Shown here one piece after another: positions 1 to 6,165 of a stretch of 9,625 nt of DNA. The stretch comes from Filomicrobium sp. (GTDB lineage Bacteria > Pseudomonadota > Alphaproteobacteria > Rhizobiales > Hyphomicrobiaceae). How positions within the stretch are numbered: the first letter of the stretch is position 1; each line of letters opens with the position of its first letter. The stretch lies in assembly GCA_030607105.1 (NCBI GenBank), contig JAUWFF010000022.1, forward strand, positions 1-9,625, in the 5' to 3' direction. Below the pieces are notes generated by a model. It did no database searches. It saw only the letters and a program-made list of their open reading frames with translations, and was not told where the DNA came from. A program made the position numbers and the translations under genes.

Positions 1-702
1 TAGCGGGTAGTCCGAACTTGCCATGTACATCTTGGCGAAGGCGCGCCAGGTGCCGCCGATGGCGTAGAAGTGCCGGTCGCGCCCAGTACCGAGCCAGGGA
101 ACACCGGCAAGGGCGTTATCAATAATTTCGGTGGCTTTTTCGATCTTGCCACCAGTCATATCGATCAGGCGTAGCCCGCCGAGCGGAAGAGTGACGGTTT
201 TGCGGATCTTGCCTTGCTTGATATCGACCAGTTCGACGCTGCCGCCGCCCAGATCGGCGGCGATGCCGTCGGCATCGGGAACACCCATCAGAACGCCCTG
301 CGCGGAAATCCGTGCCTCTTGCTCACCGGTCAGAACCTGCACGGGGACACGGCATACCTTTTCGGCCTCGGCGATGAAAATTTTGCCATCTTCGGCGTCG
401 CGCACGGCGGCAGTGGCGATTACTTTCAGATCGCTTACGTTGAGCACGTCTGCAATGCCACGGAAGCGCTGCAAGGTCGTCAAGGCGCAATTGACCGCAT
501 CATCACCGAGGCGGCCGGAACTGGCGATGCGACGCCCAAGGCCGCAGAGTTCTTTTTCGTTGAAAACCGGGGTCGGGGCTCTGAGCGGCCCTTCATAGAC
601 GACCAATCGCACTGAGTTTGAGCCGATATCGATGACGCCAACTGGTTGCATGCCAGCGTCAATCACACGAGCGGCGGAATTGAAGCGCCTCGTGAAGAGC
701 AT
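1..702 (-). CDS. ppx: Ppx/GppA-family exopolyphosphatase / pppGpp phosphatase (partial, N-terminal 234 residues)
   Basis: The reading frame is open from the ATG at 702 to the left edge, so the C-terminal part is missing. The translation shows the actin-like ATPase fold signatures of the family: the phosphate-1 loop VIDIGSNSVRLVVY at residues about 23-36, the conserved ATAAVRDAEDG stretch at about 97-106, the VLTGEQEARIS segment at about 123-133 that carries the expected catalytic glutamate, and the phosphate-2 loop DLGGGSVEL at about 150-158. Known members hydrolyse inorganic polyphosphate or convert pppGpp to ppGpp in the cytoplasm; which reaction applies here cannot be told from this fragment. 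The start is supported by a strong GGGGGAGG Shine-Dalgarno at 711-718, eight bases upstream. The family is about 300-500 residues long, so roughly half is visible. In many alphaproteobacteria an rRNA methyltransferase gene (rlmE/ftsJ) follows ppx; that would lie outside this window. Confidence 0.93.
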   Translation of the reverse strand, partial: MLFTRRFNSAARVIDAGMQPVGVIDIGSNSVRLVVYEGPLRAPTPVFNEKELCGLGRRIASSGRLGDDAVNCALTTLQRFRGIADVLNVSDLKVIATAAVRDAEDGKIFIAEAEKVCRVPVQVLTGEQEARISAQGVLMGVPDADGIAADLGGGSVELVDIKQGKIRKTVTLPLGGLRLIDMTGGKIEKATEIIDNALAGVPWLGTGRDRHFYAIGGTWRAFAKMYMASSDYPL

Positions 703-1121
703 GACTGTTGCCTCCCCCTGTGCGGCCAGTCCACGAGCCGCGCAGCCACTTTCGATCTCGCCGAAGAGCCCATGTCGTTGCTGCCATCTTGGCCGTGCTC
801 TCAGTCATAAAGCGATTCCACGGTCAAATGGAGCGACTACTCTCAATTGCCTGTAGTGCAGCTTGACGCAGGAATGCAACGCGTCTTTGGGCGCAGGAGG
901 CATTTGTGCCCGAACTTTTGGCGACGAGAGGAAAGTTTCGGGGGAAGCTCCAAGTGTCGAACCATGTTACACGAAGCGCTGTCTTTGAGCATAGATTCTT
1001 CGAATGCTTAGGGCGGCTTAGTATGTCGTTCTCATTTTCTGGTTTTGTGCGGCAAAAAATGAAAAAATATGCCGCGCTCGATGGTGGTGTCGCGGTCAAT
1101 TCATAAGCAATGGTAGAGACG
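703..1121. other. Intergenic stretch, no convincing gene
   Basis: These 419 bases separate the minus-strand phosphatase start from the plus-strand YeeE-type pseudogene, so they should hold the promoter of the phosphatase and once held that of the pseudogene. The only open frame of note, 906-1106 on the plus strand (66 codons, GTG start), has no recognisable domain and no good ribosome binding site. I found no convincing -35/-10 pair. An inverted repeat with an A-rich centre (1049-1075) is listed separately. Confidence 0.5.
1049..1075. repeat. Inverted repeat with A-rich centre
   Basis: GCGGCA at 1049-1054 is the exact reverse complement of TGCCGC at 1070-1075. The 15-base centre is almost entirely A, made of two A-runs separated by TG. 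It sits about 47 bases upstream of the first codon of the YeeE-type pseudogene. It could be a leftover operator or a weak hairpin; with six-base arms it could also be chance. Confidence 0.3.
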
Positions 1122-2089
1122 ATGTTCGAAGAGCTGGGCTTGAAGGTTGGACGCCACTTGCGGCATCGGTTGTGATCGGTCTTTTTGTTGGCGGGGCTCT
1201 CGGGATTCTTGCCCAGCGGTCGCGTTTTTTTGCGGCGCGGTTTGGGTGGTCTTGAGGCGGAGCGGAGTTCGGTTTTGGGCACTTGGCTGATGGCGCTTGC
1301 GATCGCTGGTGCGACGGCGGCCCCGTGTATGCTTTCGTCGATTTCTCGTCTCATCGTGTGCGTAGCGAAAGTCTGCCGCTGGCTGCCATCGTTGTTAGCG
1401 GATTGATGTTTGGTGTTGGCGCGTGGATGCGCGTCCCGGCTGACGGTTCTTGCCGCCACCGGCAATCTGCGCGCACTGACAACGATTTTGGTCTTTGCTG
1501 TTGCCGCGCATGCAACGCTGAAGGGCATACTGGCTCCTGCGCGGAAATGGCTTGGAGAGTTCGCCATTGATCTCGGTCAGCCGGCGACGTTGTCGGCAGT
1601 CTTCGATAACGCAGTGATCCCCGCGGCACTGCTTAGCGCGCTATTGCTGCTGGTTGCCCTTCGTTCGGGGGCAAGCTGGACATAGTTGGCCATGGGCGCC
1701 TTGATCGGCGCTCTTATCCCGCTGCCTGTGTAGGCACCGGCTATGTCCTGTTTGATGAATTCGGCCCGATCGCGCTGTAGAGCCTGGCGTTCACGCTGCC
1801 AGCCACAAAGATGCTGTTCTGGTCCGTGGCCGGGACGGCGATTGAATCGGGTTTCGGTGTTGGCTTCATGGGCGGCGTCCTAGCCGACGGCTGCACCATC
1901 GGCGCTGGTCTGTCGGGGGTAGGTATGCGAAGCATTGCGGCCATGCTGGCGCTTGCATCAATAGTTACCGGAGCGGTGCTGAAGTCGGGCAGCGCTGCAG
2001 CGGCAGGTGTTCGGCAAGGCAAGCTTGGTTCCCGCGGAATCAGCCGAGAGGCGGTCGGGGCCTGTGATGTACTGGCCGTCGCAATTTAG
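1122..2089 (+). pseudogene. Degenerate YeeE/YedE-family (sulfur transport) membrane protein
   Basis: No single frame is long, but stringing plus-strand segments together rebuilds a YeeE/YedE-type protein in the right order. Frame 2 from 1151 gives VVIGLFVGGALGILAQRSRF. Frame 3 after the T7 run at 1225-1231 gives LRRGLGGLEAERSSVLGTW. Frame 2 near 1327-1421 gives VDFSSHR and GLMFGVG. Frame 3 from about 1410 gives VLARGCASR and ATGNLRAL. Frame 2 from 1736 gives FDEFGPIAL, then SLAFTLPA, and later GCTIGAGLSGVG. The GCxxR-plus-GNLRAL and GCTIGxGLSG motifs with their cysteines are hallmarks of this family, which moves thiosulfate or other sulfur compounds through the inner membrane. At least four frame changes are needed, and stops interrupt it at 1683, 1731 and 1778 (the last reads TAG where GAG would fit). 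The join GGVLA-DGCTIG also looks shortened against full-length members. Neighbouring genes are intact, so sequencing error is an unlikely cause. The right-hand boundary is approximate. Confidence 0.85.
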
Positions 2090-2208
2090 AACGGGTTCGG
2101 CTCCGAATAGAATCCGCATCGGCGTCCGGGCTGCCTTAGCCTATTATTTTAAATTGTGAATCCTGCTTTCAGCGGAAGCCAGGTGCTTGCACCTCAAACG
2201 ATCGCAAC

Positions 2209-3141
2209 TTAGTCGAAGACCTTGTCCCAGAAGAGCTTCGGTATATCCGGGCCGCCGACAGCCTTCAGTTCGACGGTCAGCGTCGGCGAAGTGACGTTGA
2301 TCTCGGACAGACGCTCGTCGATCAGATCCAGGCCCGCAAAGAATACGTCCCACTCCTTCAGCTTGGTGCCAACTTCCCGGCAGACTTGCTCTTCCCTAGG
2401 CGTGAGTGAACTCAACACAGGGCGGCCGCCGGAGTGAATGTTGGCGACGAATTTGCCTTCGGCCGGAATGCGGCCCAGGACGCCGGCTACTACGCCCTCA
2501 AGCATCATGACGCGCTTGTCGGTATCCTTGACGTTGGGCAGGAACTCCTGGGCGACGATCGGCTCGGCGGAGTGGGCGAGCAGTGTATCGACGTGGCTCG
2601 AGAATTGGGGGTCATCGATATTGCTGCGGACGATCATTTCGCCACCAAATAACGACAGAGGTTTCAATACGACCTCGCCCGTGCGGCGGGTGAACTCCGC
2701 GATGTGCTCGCGGTCGTGGGAGATCAGCGTCGATGCCATTAGGTGGGGGAAGTTGAAGGCACTCAACTTTTCGGGAGTATTCCGTATAGCGCGCGGGTTG
2801 TTGAGCACGCGGGTTGTCGGCGGCAGCAGCTCCAGAAGATAGGTGTTGGAATAATAGGCCATGTCGAAAGGGGGGTCCTGGCGGATGAGGACCACCGCAA
2901 AGTCCTTCAATGGCTTGCGATTTGGTTCGCCGAGCGTAAACGGTGCTTCGGGCCGGTCGGGGTGCACCTTGGCGGTTCGCAGAAGCGCGGTGATCTTACC
3001 GTTCTCGATGGCGAGCGAAGAGGGCTGATATTCACTGACCTCGAGGCCGCGGGAGTTAGCCTCCGCCATCAGGGCGAACGTTGTGTCGCCCTTGATGTTA
3101 ATTTTCTTGGGCGGGTCCATCTGGACAGCGATTTTTGTCAT
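2209..3141 (-). CDS. gshB: Glutathione synthetase-like ATP-grasp enzyme, divergent GshB paralogue
   Basis: A 310-residue protein that is GshB-like from end to end. It has the N-terminal AVQMDP, the GDTTFALMAEA stretch (residues 18-28), LIRQDPPFDMAYYSNTYLLE (85-104), the ATP-grasp lysine in VVLKPL (K160), DKR (208-210), and LTEINVTSPT-type metal-binding segment LSEINVTSPT (278-287). By alignment to E. coli GshB, metal ligands D272, E280 and N282 are kept. The normal enzyme joins gamma-glutamylcysteine and glycine using ATP in the cytoplasm. Two active-site regions are unusual. The glycine loop after KPL reads SLFGGEMIV rather than xGxGGAxVF. The flexible loop (225-240) carries V232 where E. 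coli has the catalytically critical Arg233, and K230 in place of a glutamate. The length is normal (about 310-320). A GAGG Shine-Dalgarno at 3148-3151 lies six bases from the ATG. It lies 50 bases downstream of a hydrolase pseudogene and may once have been its operon partner. It is likely a paralogue with altered activity, or one early in decay, rather than the housekeeping copy. Confidence 0.86.
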   Translation of the reverse strand: MTKIAVQMDPPKKINIKGDTTFALMAEANSRGLEVSEYQPSSLAIENGKITALLRTAKVHPDRPEAPFTLGEPNRKPLKDFAVVLIRQDPPFDMAYYSNTYLLELLPPTTRVLNNPRAIRNTPEKLSAFNFPHLMASTLISHDREHIAEFTRRTGEVVLKPLSLFGGEMIVRSNIDDPQFSSHVDTLLAHSAEPIVAQEFLPNVKDTDKRVMMLEGVVAGVLGRIPAEGKFVANIHSGGRPVLSSLTPREEQVCREVGTKLKEWDVFFAGLDLIDERLSEINVTSPTLTVELKAVGGPDIPKLFWDKVFD

Positions 3142-3191
3142 TGGTGGCCTCGACTTGGGTGGTGCGATTTGTTTCGCAACCTATCCGACAG

Positions 3192-4053
3192 TTAGTCGCA
3201 CTGGCCACCCATATCCAGATGATCGAGGCAGTCGATTGCTGTGACGTCGAGATCCTTAGCCAAAAAGAAGCACTGGAACCGGCCAATGGGCGGGGCGTGG
3301 ACAGCGCCATGTGCTTGTATGCCGGATCCGACGTCGAATTTGATTTCGAGTTCCTTATAAAGATGGTCGGCTTCCCTATCCTGGTCGCTTCGAAATACAT
3401 CGTCCATCGGAGTGTCCTTGAAGCCGAGCCAATCGAACTTGGGCAGACCCAGCGGGAGGGCGAGTTCGGCAAGGGGGCTGGCAATTGAAGTCTGAATCGT
3501 GTCCTCTTCCGAATTGATGTTCAGAACCGGAACACCGCTATCGCTGACCTCGAAGAGGTCCGCGTTCAGGCGGTAGGGCAGGGTGTGGTCCTGGGCGTTG
3601 ACAAAATGCGGGCAGGCCTGAAAGACGACCCGGTCGATTGGTATTTGATACAGGAACTCTTGGATCGCCTGTTTGACCATGTTGCAACTATGGGAGTGAG
3701 CGACGATGTCATTGGGTTCGCCGGGCGAGGTCTCGCCTAGCGTTTCCAGTATCGTGATAGTTCAATGCCGGCTTGGATGCGGCCAAGTCCGTGCCCATTG
3801 GCGCCGGTCCAGCGAAAGCGCCCGTCGCCGTTTCCGAAGTCGGCGGTTTGTGACCGCATCATACGCTGAGCTTTACCTCGGACAGAAGCAGGGCGAATTT
3901 GCCGACCGGCTCATCGGCGATGCGCCAAACATTTGGCGTTGGCCCCTGTGGCAATCCGCCCTCGTCCAACTGATCGGCGAAATCGCCCGGCGTTGTTTCC
4001 AGCCACCAGTCGCTATCGAGATCGTGCGTTCCATGGACGATTATCACTGCCAT
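3192..4053 (-). pseudogene. Frameshifted alpha/beta-hydrolase-like gene
   Basis: Three minus-strand segments in successive frames make one alpha/beta-hydrolase-like protein. The first, from the ATG at 4053, reads AVIIVHGTHDLDSDWW and GDFADQLD, and stops at 3859. The second, about 3830-3740, reads GRFRWTGANGH and RIQAGIELSRYW and stops at 3737-3739. The third, from about 3740 to the stop at 3192, begins LGETSPGEPNDIVAHSHSCN. It carries the nucleophile-elbow serine (A-H-S-H-S in place of the usual G-H-S-H-G), later YRLNADLFEV, NINSEEDTIQ, DVFRSDQDREA and GIQAHGAVHAPPIGRF, whose histidine fits the end of the catalytic triad. At least two frameshifts are needed, so no full-length product is expected. 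The last 162 codons are open from an internal ATG at 3680, but that start falls after the nucleophile serine and so could not give an active hydrolase. The substrate is unknown. The family assignment rests on motif order only. Confidence 0.75.
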
Positions 4054-4235
4054 GGGTCTAATCCCATCAAGGCCAATCGGTGCGTGAAGTGAGCGTCGAT
4101 CCTGTTCCTGTCATTTGCTGGACTTCGGCGTGTCAGAAGCGTGCGGCACACTATCCGATGACGGCGCAATTTGCTATCGCGTTCTGGAATTTCGACTGGT
4201 TTTTGGTTTCATCTTCGCGTTGCCGAAACTCGAAC

Positions 4236-4264
4236 AAAAAAGGCGGGAGGTTCCCCCTCCCGCC
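4236..4264 (-). terminator. Rho-independent terminator of the arylsulfatase gene
   Basis: Read on the minus strand, a perfect nine-base-pair stem GGCGGGAGG / CCTCCCGCC (4256-4264 with 4242-4250) with a five-base loop is followed at once by six T residues (4241-4236). It lies about 30 bases past the sulfatase stop. The other orientation has no T-tract, so it should act on minus-strand transcripts only. Confidence 0.92.
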
Positions 4265-4295
4265 AATTGCTCGTGTTGCCGCGGATGCGGTTTCT

Positions 4296-5885
4296 TTATT
4301 GGGCGCCGCTGGGCTGTTGCAGCTTTTCCATGACCTGGTCGAGTGAGAAACTGGCGGCTTTCTGCCGTGGTGGGAACGCCTTGAATGTCTCAAGGAACTT
4401 GCCGACGTAGGCCTGTGCCGGAACGAGCAGGAACGCACGGTCGAGCAACCAGTCGTAATAGGTGTTCGATGTTGAGTACGAGCGCTCATAGGGGTCGCGG
4501 CGAAGATTGAAGATCAACGGAATGCGTAGCGGTGTCCAAGGCTCGATCCAGGCACGCAACGTTGCTTCGGCCTTTTGCTCAAGAAAGATCATTTTCCAAT
4601 CTTGATAGCGTAGCGCCGTGAGATCGCCATCGTCGGAGAAGTAGAAAATTTCTTTGCGCGGGGTCGTTTCTTCCTGGCCGGTGAGATAGGGCAAGAAGTT
4701 GTATCCATCGAGATGGACCTTGTACTCACGGCCGATGGCTTTGACGCCGCCCTTCAACAGTTGTTCTTTTATGTCCGGCACACCGGCCGCGGCAAGATAA
4801 GTCGGCAGCCAGTCCATGTGGTGCATGATGTTGTTGGAGACGGCGCCAGCTTTGATCTTGCCGGGCCAGCGCACCATTGAAGGAACGCGCCATCCGCCTT
4901 CCCAGTTGGTGTTCTTTTCACCGCGGAACGGGGACCATGCGGCGTCGGGCCAAGTGTTCATGTGTGGCCCGTTGTCGGTGGAGTAATGGACAATGGTGTT
5001 GTCGGCAATGCCGAGCTCGTCCAGTTTGGCGAGGAGCTTCCCGACGTGCATGTCATGCTCGACCATGCCATCGGCATACTCGTCCTGGCCGGAAATGCCG
5101 CGCAGCTCTTTTTTAACGTGCGTGCGGAAGTGCATGCGGGTGCCGTTCCACCAGACATAAAACGGCTTGCCAGCCTTGTGGGCGCGCTCGATGAAATTCA
5201 ACGCGACGTCGAGTGTCTCGTCGTCGACCGTTTCCATCCGCTTTTTGGTAAGCGGACCGGTGTCTTCGATCTTGCCGTCAGCCGAAGACTTGATGACACC
5301 GCGTGGACCAAACCTTTCTCTGAACTTCGGATCCTTGGGGTAGTCCATGTTCTCAGGCTCCTCTTCGGCGTTCAGGTGGTGGAGGTTGCCAAAGAACTCG
5401 TCGAAGCCGTGGTTGGTGGGCAGATGCTCATCCTTGTCGCCCAGATGGTTTTTTCCGAACTGGCCCGTTACATAGCCTTGCGCCTTGAGGAGGCCGGCGA
5501 TGGTTGGGTCCTCCTTTTGCATGCCCAAGTCGGCACCTGGGAGCCCGACTTTTGAAAGACCGGTGCGGAAGACGCTCTGGCCCATAATATAGGACGAGCG
5601 GCCGGCGGTGCAGGATTGCTCACCATAATAGTCGGTGAACATCATGCCTTCCTTGGCGATGCGATCGATATTGGGGGTTTTATAGCCAACAAGACCCATT
5701 GTGTAGGCGCTGATGTTTGTGATGCCGACATCATCGCCCCAAATGACTAAGATGTTCGGTTTTTTGTCTTGGGCGGCGGCGTGGCCGCTGACTGATGCCG
5801 TAAAGAATATTGCGACAACCATTGCCAATAGGCCGCGGTACAAGAGCTGCAAACCGCCCCGCGACTGTGCGCATCGCGAAAACAT
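4296..5885 (-). CDS. Exported formylglycine-dependent arylsulfatase
   Basis: A 529-residue sulfatase of the alkaline-phosphatase superfamily that should hydrolyse sulfate esters outside the cytoplasm. The ATG at 5885 is chosen over an upstream in-frame ATG at 5924 because GGGAGG at 5893-5898 lies seven bases before it. Residues 1 to about 38 form a Sec-type signal peptide: basic start, hydrophobic LLAMVVAIFFTASVSG, cleavage near HAAA-Q. The mature protein opens with PNILVIWGDDVG, whose aspartates at 51-52 are metal ligands. The sulfatase signature SCTAGRSSYIMGQ follows, with C92 as the residue converted to formylglycine and R96 behind it. Further conserved sites are GKNHLG (144-149), STDNG with D304/N305 as metal ligands, and EGGWRVPSMVRWPG (329-342). 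The length is usual for the family. The core motif is C-x-A-x-R rather than C-x-P-x-R. No maturase (FGE or anSME) gene is in the window. The gene lies 280 bases after batD and ends in its own strong terminator, so it may be transcribed alone. The natural substrate cannot be read from sequence. Confidence 0.94.
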   Translation of the reverse strand: MFSRCAQSRGGLQLLYRGLLAMVVAIFFTASVSGHAAAQDKKPNILVIWGDDVGITNISAYTMGLVGYKTPNIDRIAKEGMMFTDYYGEQSCTAGRSSYIMGQSVFRTGLSKVGLPGADLGMQKEDPTIAGLLKAQGYVTGQFGKNHLGDKDEHLPTNHGFDEFFGNLHHLNAEEEPENMDYPKDPKFRERFGPRGVIKSSADGKIEDTGPLTKKRMETVDDETLDVALNFIERAHKAGKPFYVWWNGTRMHFRTHVKKELRGISGQDEYADGMVEHDMHVGKLLAKLDELGIADNTIVHYSTDNGPHMNTWPDAAWSPFRGEKNTNWEGGWRVPSMVRWPGKIKAGAVSNNIMHHMDWLPTYLAAAGVPDIKEQLLKGGVKAIGREYKVHLDGYNFLPYLTGQEETTPRKEIFYFSDDGDLTALRYQDWKMIFLEQKAEATLRAWIEPWTPLRIPLIFNLRRDPYERSYSTSNTYYDWLLDRAFLLVPAQAYVGKFLETFKAFPPRQKAASFSLDQVMEKLQQPSGAQ

Positions 5886-5892
5886 ATAGGTT

Positions 5893-5898
5893 CCTCCC
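5893..5898 (-). promoter_or_regulatory. Ribosome binding site that fixes the sulfatase start
   Basis: GGGAGG on the minus strand lies seven bases upstream of the ATG at 5885. It sits inside the longer reading frame that begins at 5924, and so shows that the inner methionine, just before the signal peptide, is the true start. Confidence 0.8.
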
Positions 5899-5948
5899 TG
5901 GAAGTGCTTTGGTGCTTGAAGCAACCGAGTTGTTCCTCTCGGCTGGAT

Positions 5949-5971
5949 GAAGGTTTTGCATAGAAACCTTC
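5949..5971. repeat. Inverted repeat upstream of the arylsulfatase
   Basis: GAAGGTTT at 5949-5956 is the exact reverse complement of AAACCTTC at 5964-5971, with a seven-base spacer. It lies about 64-86 bases upstream of the sulfatase ATG, either in the promoter or in the 5' untranslated region. The left arm with its spacer is also one copy of the motif repeated at 6017-6037. A regulator binding site or an mRNA hairpin would both fit. Confidence 0.45.
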
Positions 5972-6016
5972 GCCGGCAAAATTAATTCTTTGGAGCAGCT
6001 GCAAGTCGGAAGTTGC

Positions 6017-6037
6017 GAAGGTTTTTGATACGAAAAC
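6017..6037. repeat. Second copy of the GAAGGTTTT motif upstream of the arylsulfatase
   Basis: The 21 bases here and the 19 bases at 5949-5967 both read GAAGGTTTT, then a short TGATACG- or GCATAG-like centre, then AAAC. They differ only by a few single-base insertions and substitutions. The copies lie in the same orientation, 68 bases apart start to start. Paired sites like this are common for transcription factors; which factor, if any, is unknown. Confidence 0.35.
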
Positions 6038-6047
6038 TGTCGATACG

Positions 6048-6066
6048 GAGCCCGGTTTGCGGGCTC
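6048..6066 (-). terminator. Possible weak terminator hairpin after the Bat operon
   Basis: GAGCCCG (6048-6054) and CGGGCTC (6060-6066) form a perfect seven-base-pair stem with a five-base loop. It lies about 100 bases past the batD stop. A clear T-tract does not follow directly on either strand (the minus strand has TTTT about ten bases later), so termination is uncertain and read-through into the sulfatase gene is possible. Confidence 0.35.
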
Positions 6067-6165
6067 GTTGTGAGGTTTGTAGGCGAAATGGTGAGTAGCT
6101 GTTTCAATACAGAGCGTCACAATGCGAGCGCCGTTGCACTGCCTGAGTTCCGGCCTGTTTTTTGG

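Noticed and set aside
131..598. Plus-strand open frame of 155 codons
   Set aside because: Antisense to the clearly recognised Ppx/GppA gene, and a low-complexity S/R/P/T composition typical of a shadow frame.
821..850. Minus-strand TTGACC as a -35 box for the phosphatase gene
   Set aside because: No -10-like hexamer is found at 16-18 bases spacing.
906..1106. Small plus-strand open frame of 66 codons as a gene upstream of the pseudogene
   Set aside because: GTG start, weak ribosome binding context, no recognisable motif. Left as unassigned intergenic DNA.
824..1567. Long minus-strand open frame of 247 codons
   Set aside because: It lies antisense to the YeeE-type pseudogene, is rich in S, R, P and A with no domain, and no ribosome binding site supports it. 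The plus-strand motifs explain this region better.
2181..2194. Palindrome AGGTGCTTGCACCT just past the gshB-like stop, as a terminator
   Set aside because: The loop would be only two to four bases and no T-tract follows on the minus strand, so an intrinsic terminator is not supported.
4962..5555. Plus-strand open frame of 197 codons
   Set aside because: Antisense to the arylsulfatase; no domain and no own ribosome binding site.
5731..6120. Minus-strand frames of 129 and 85 codons in the gap between batD and the sulfatase
   Set aside because: They run into the sulfatase gene in another frame and show no domain or ribosome binding site. The gap is better read as a regulatory region.
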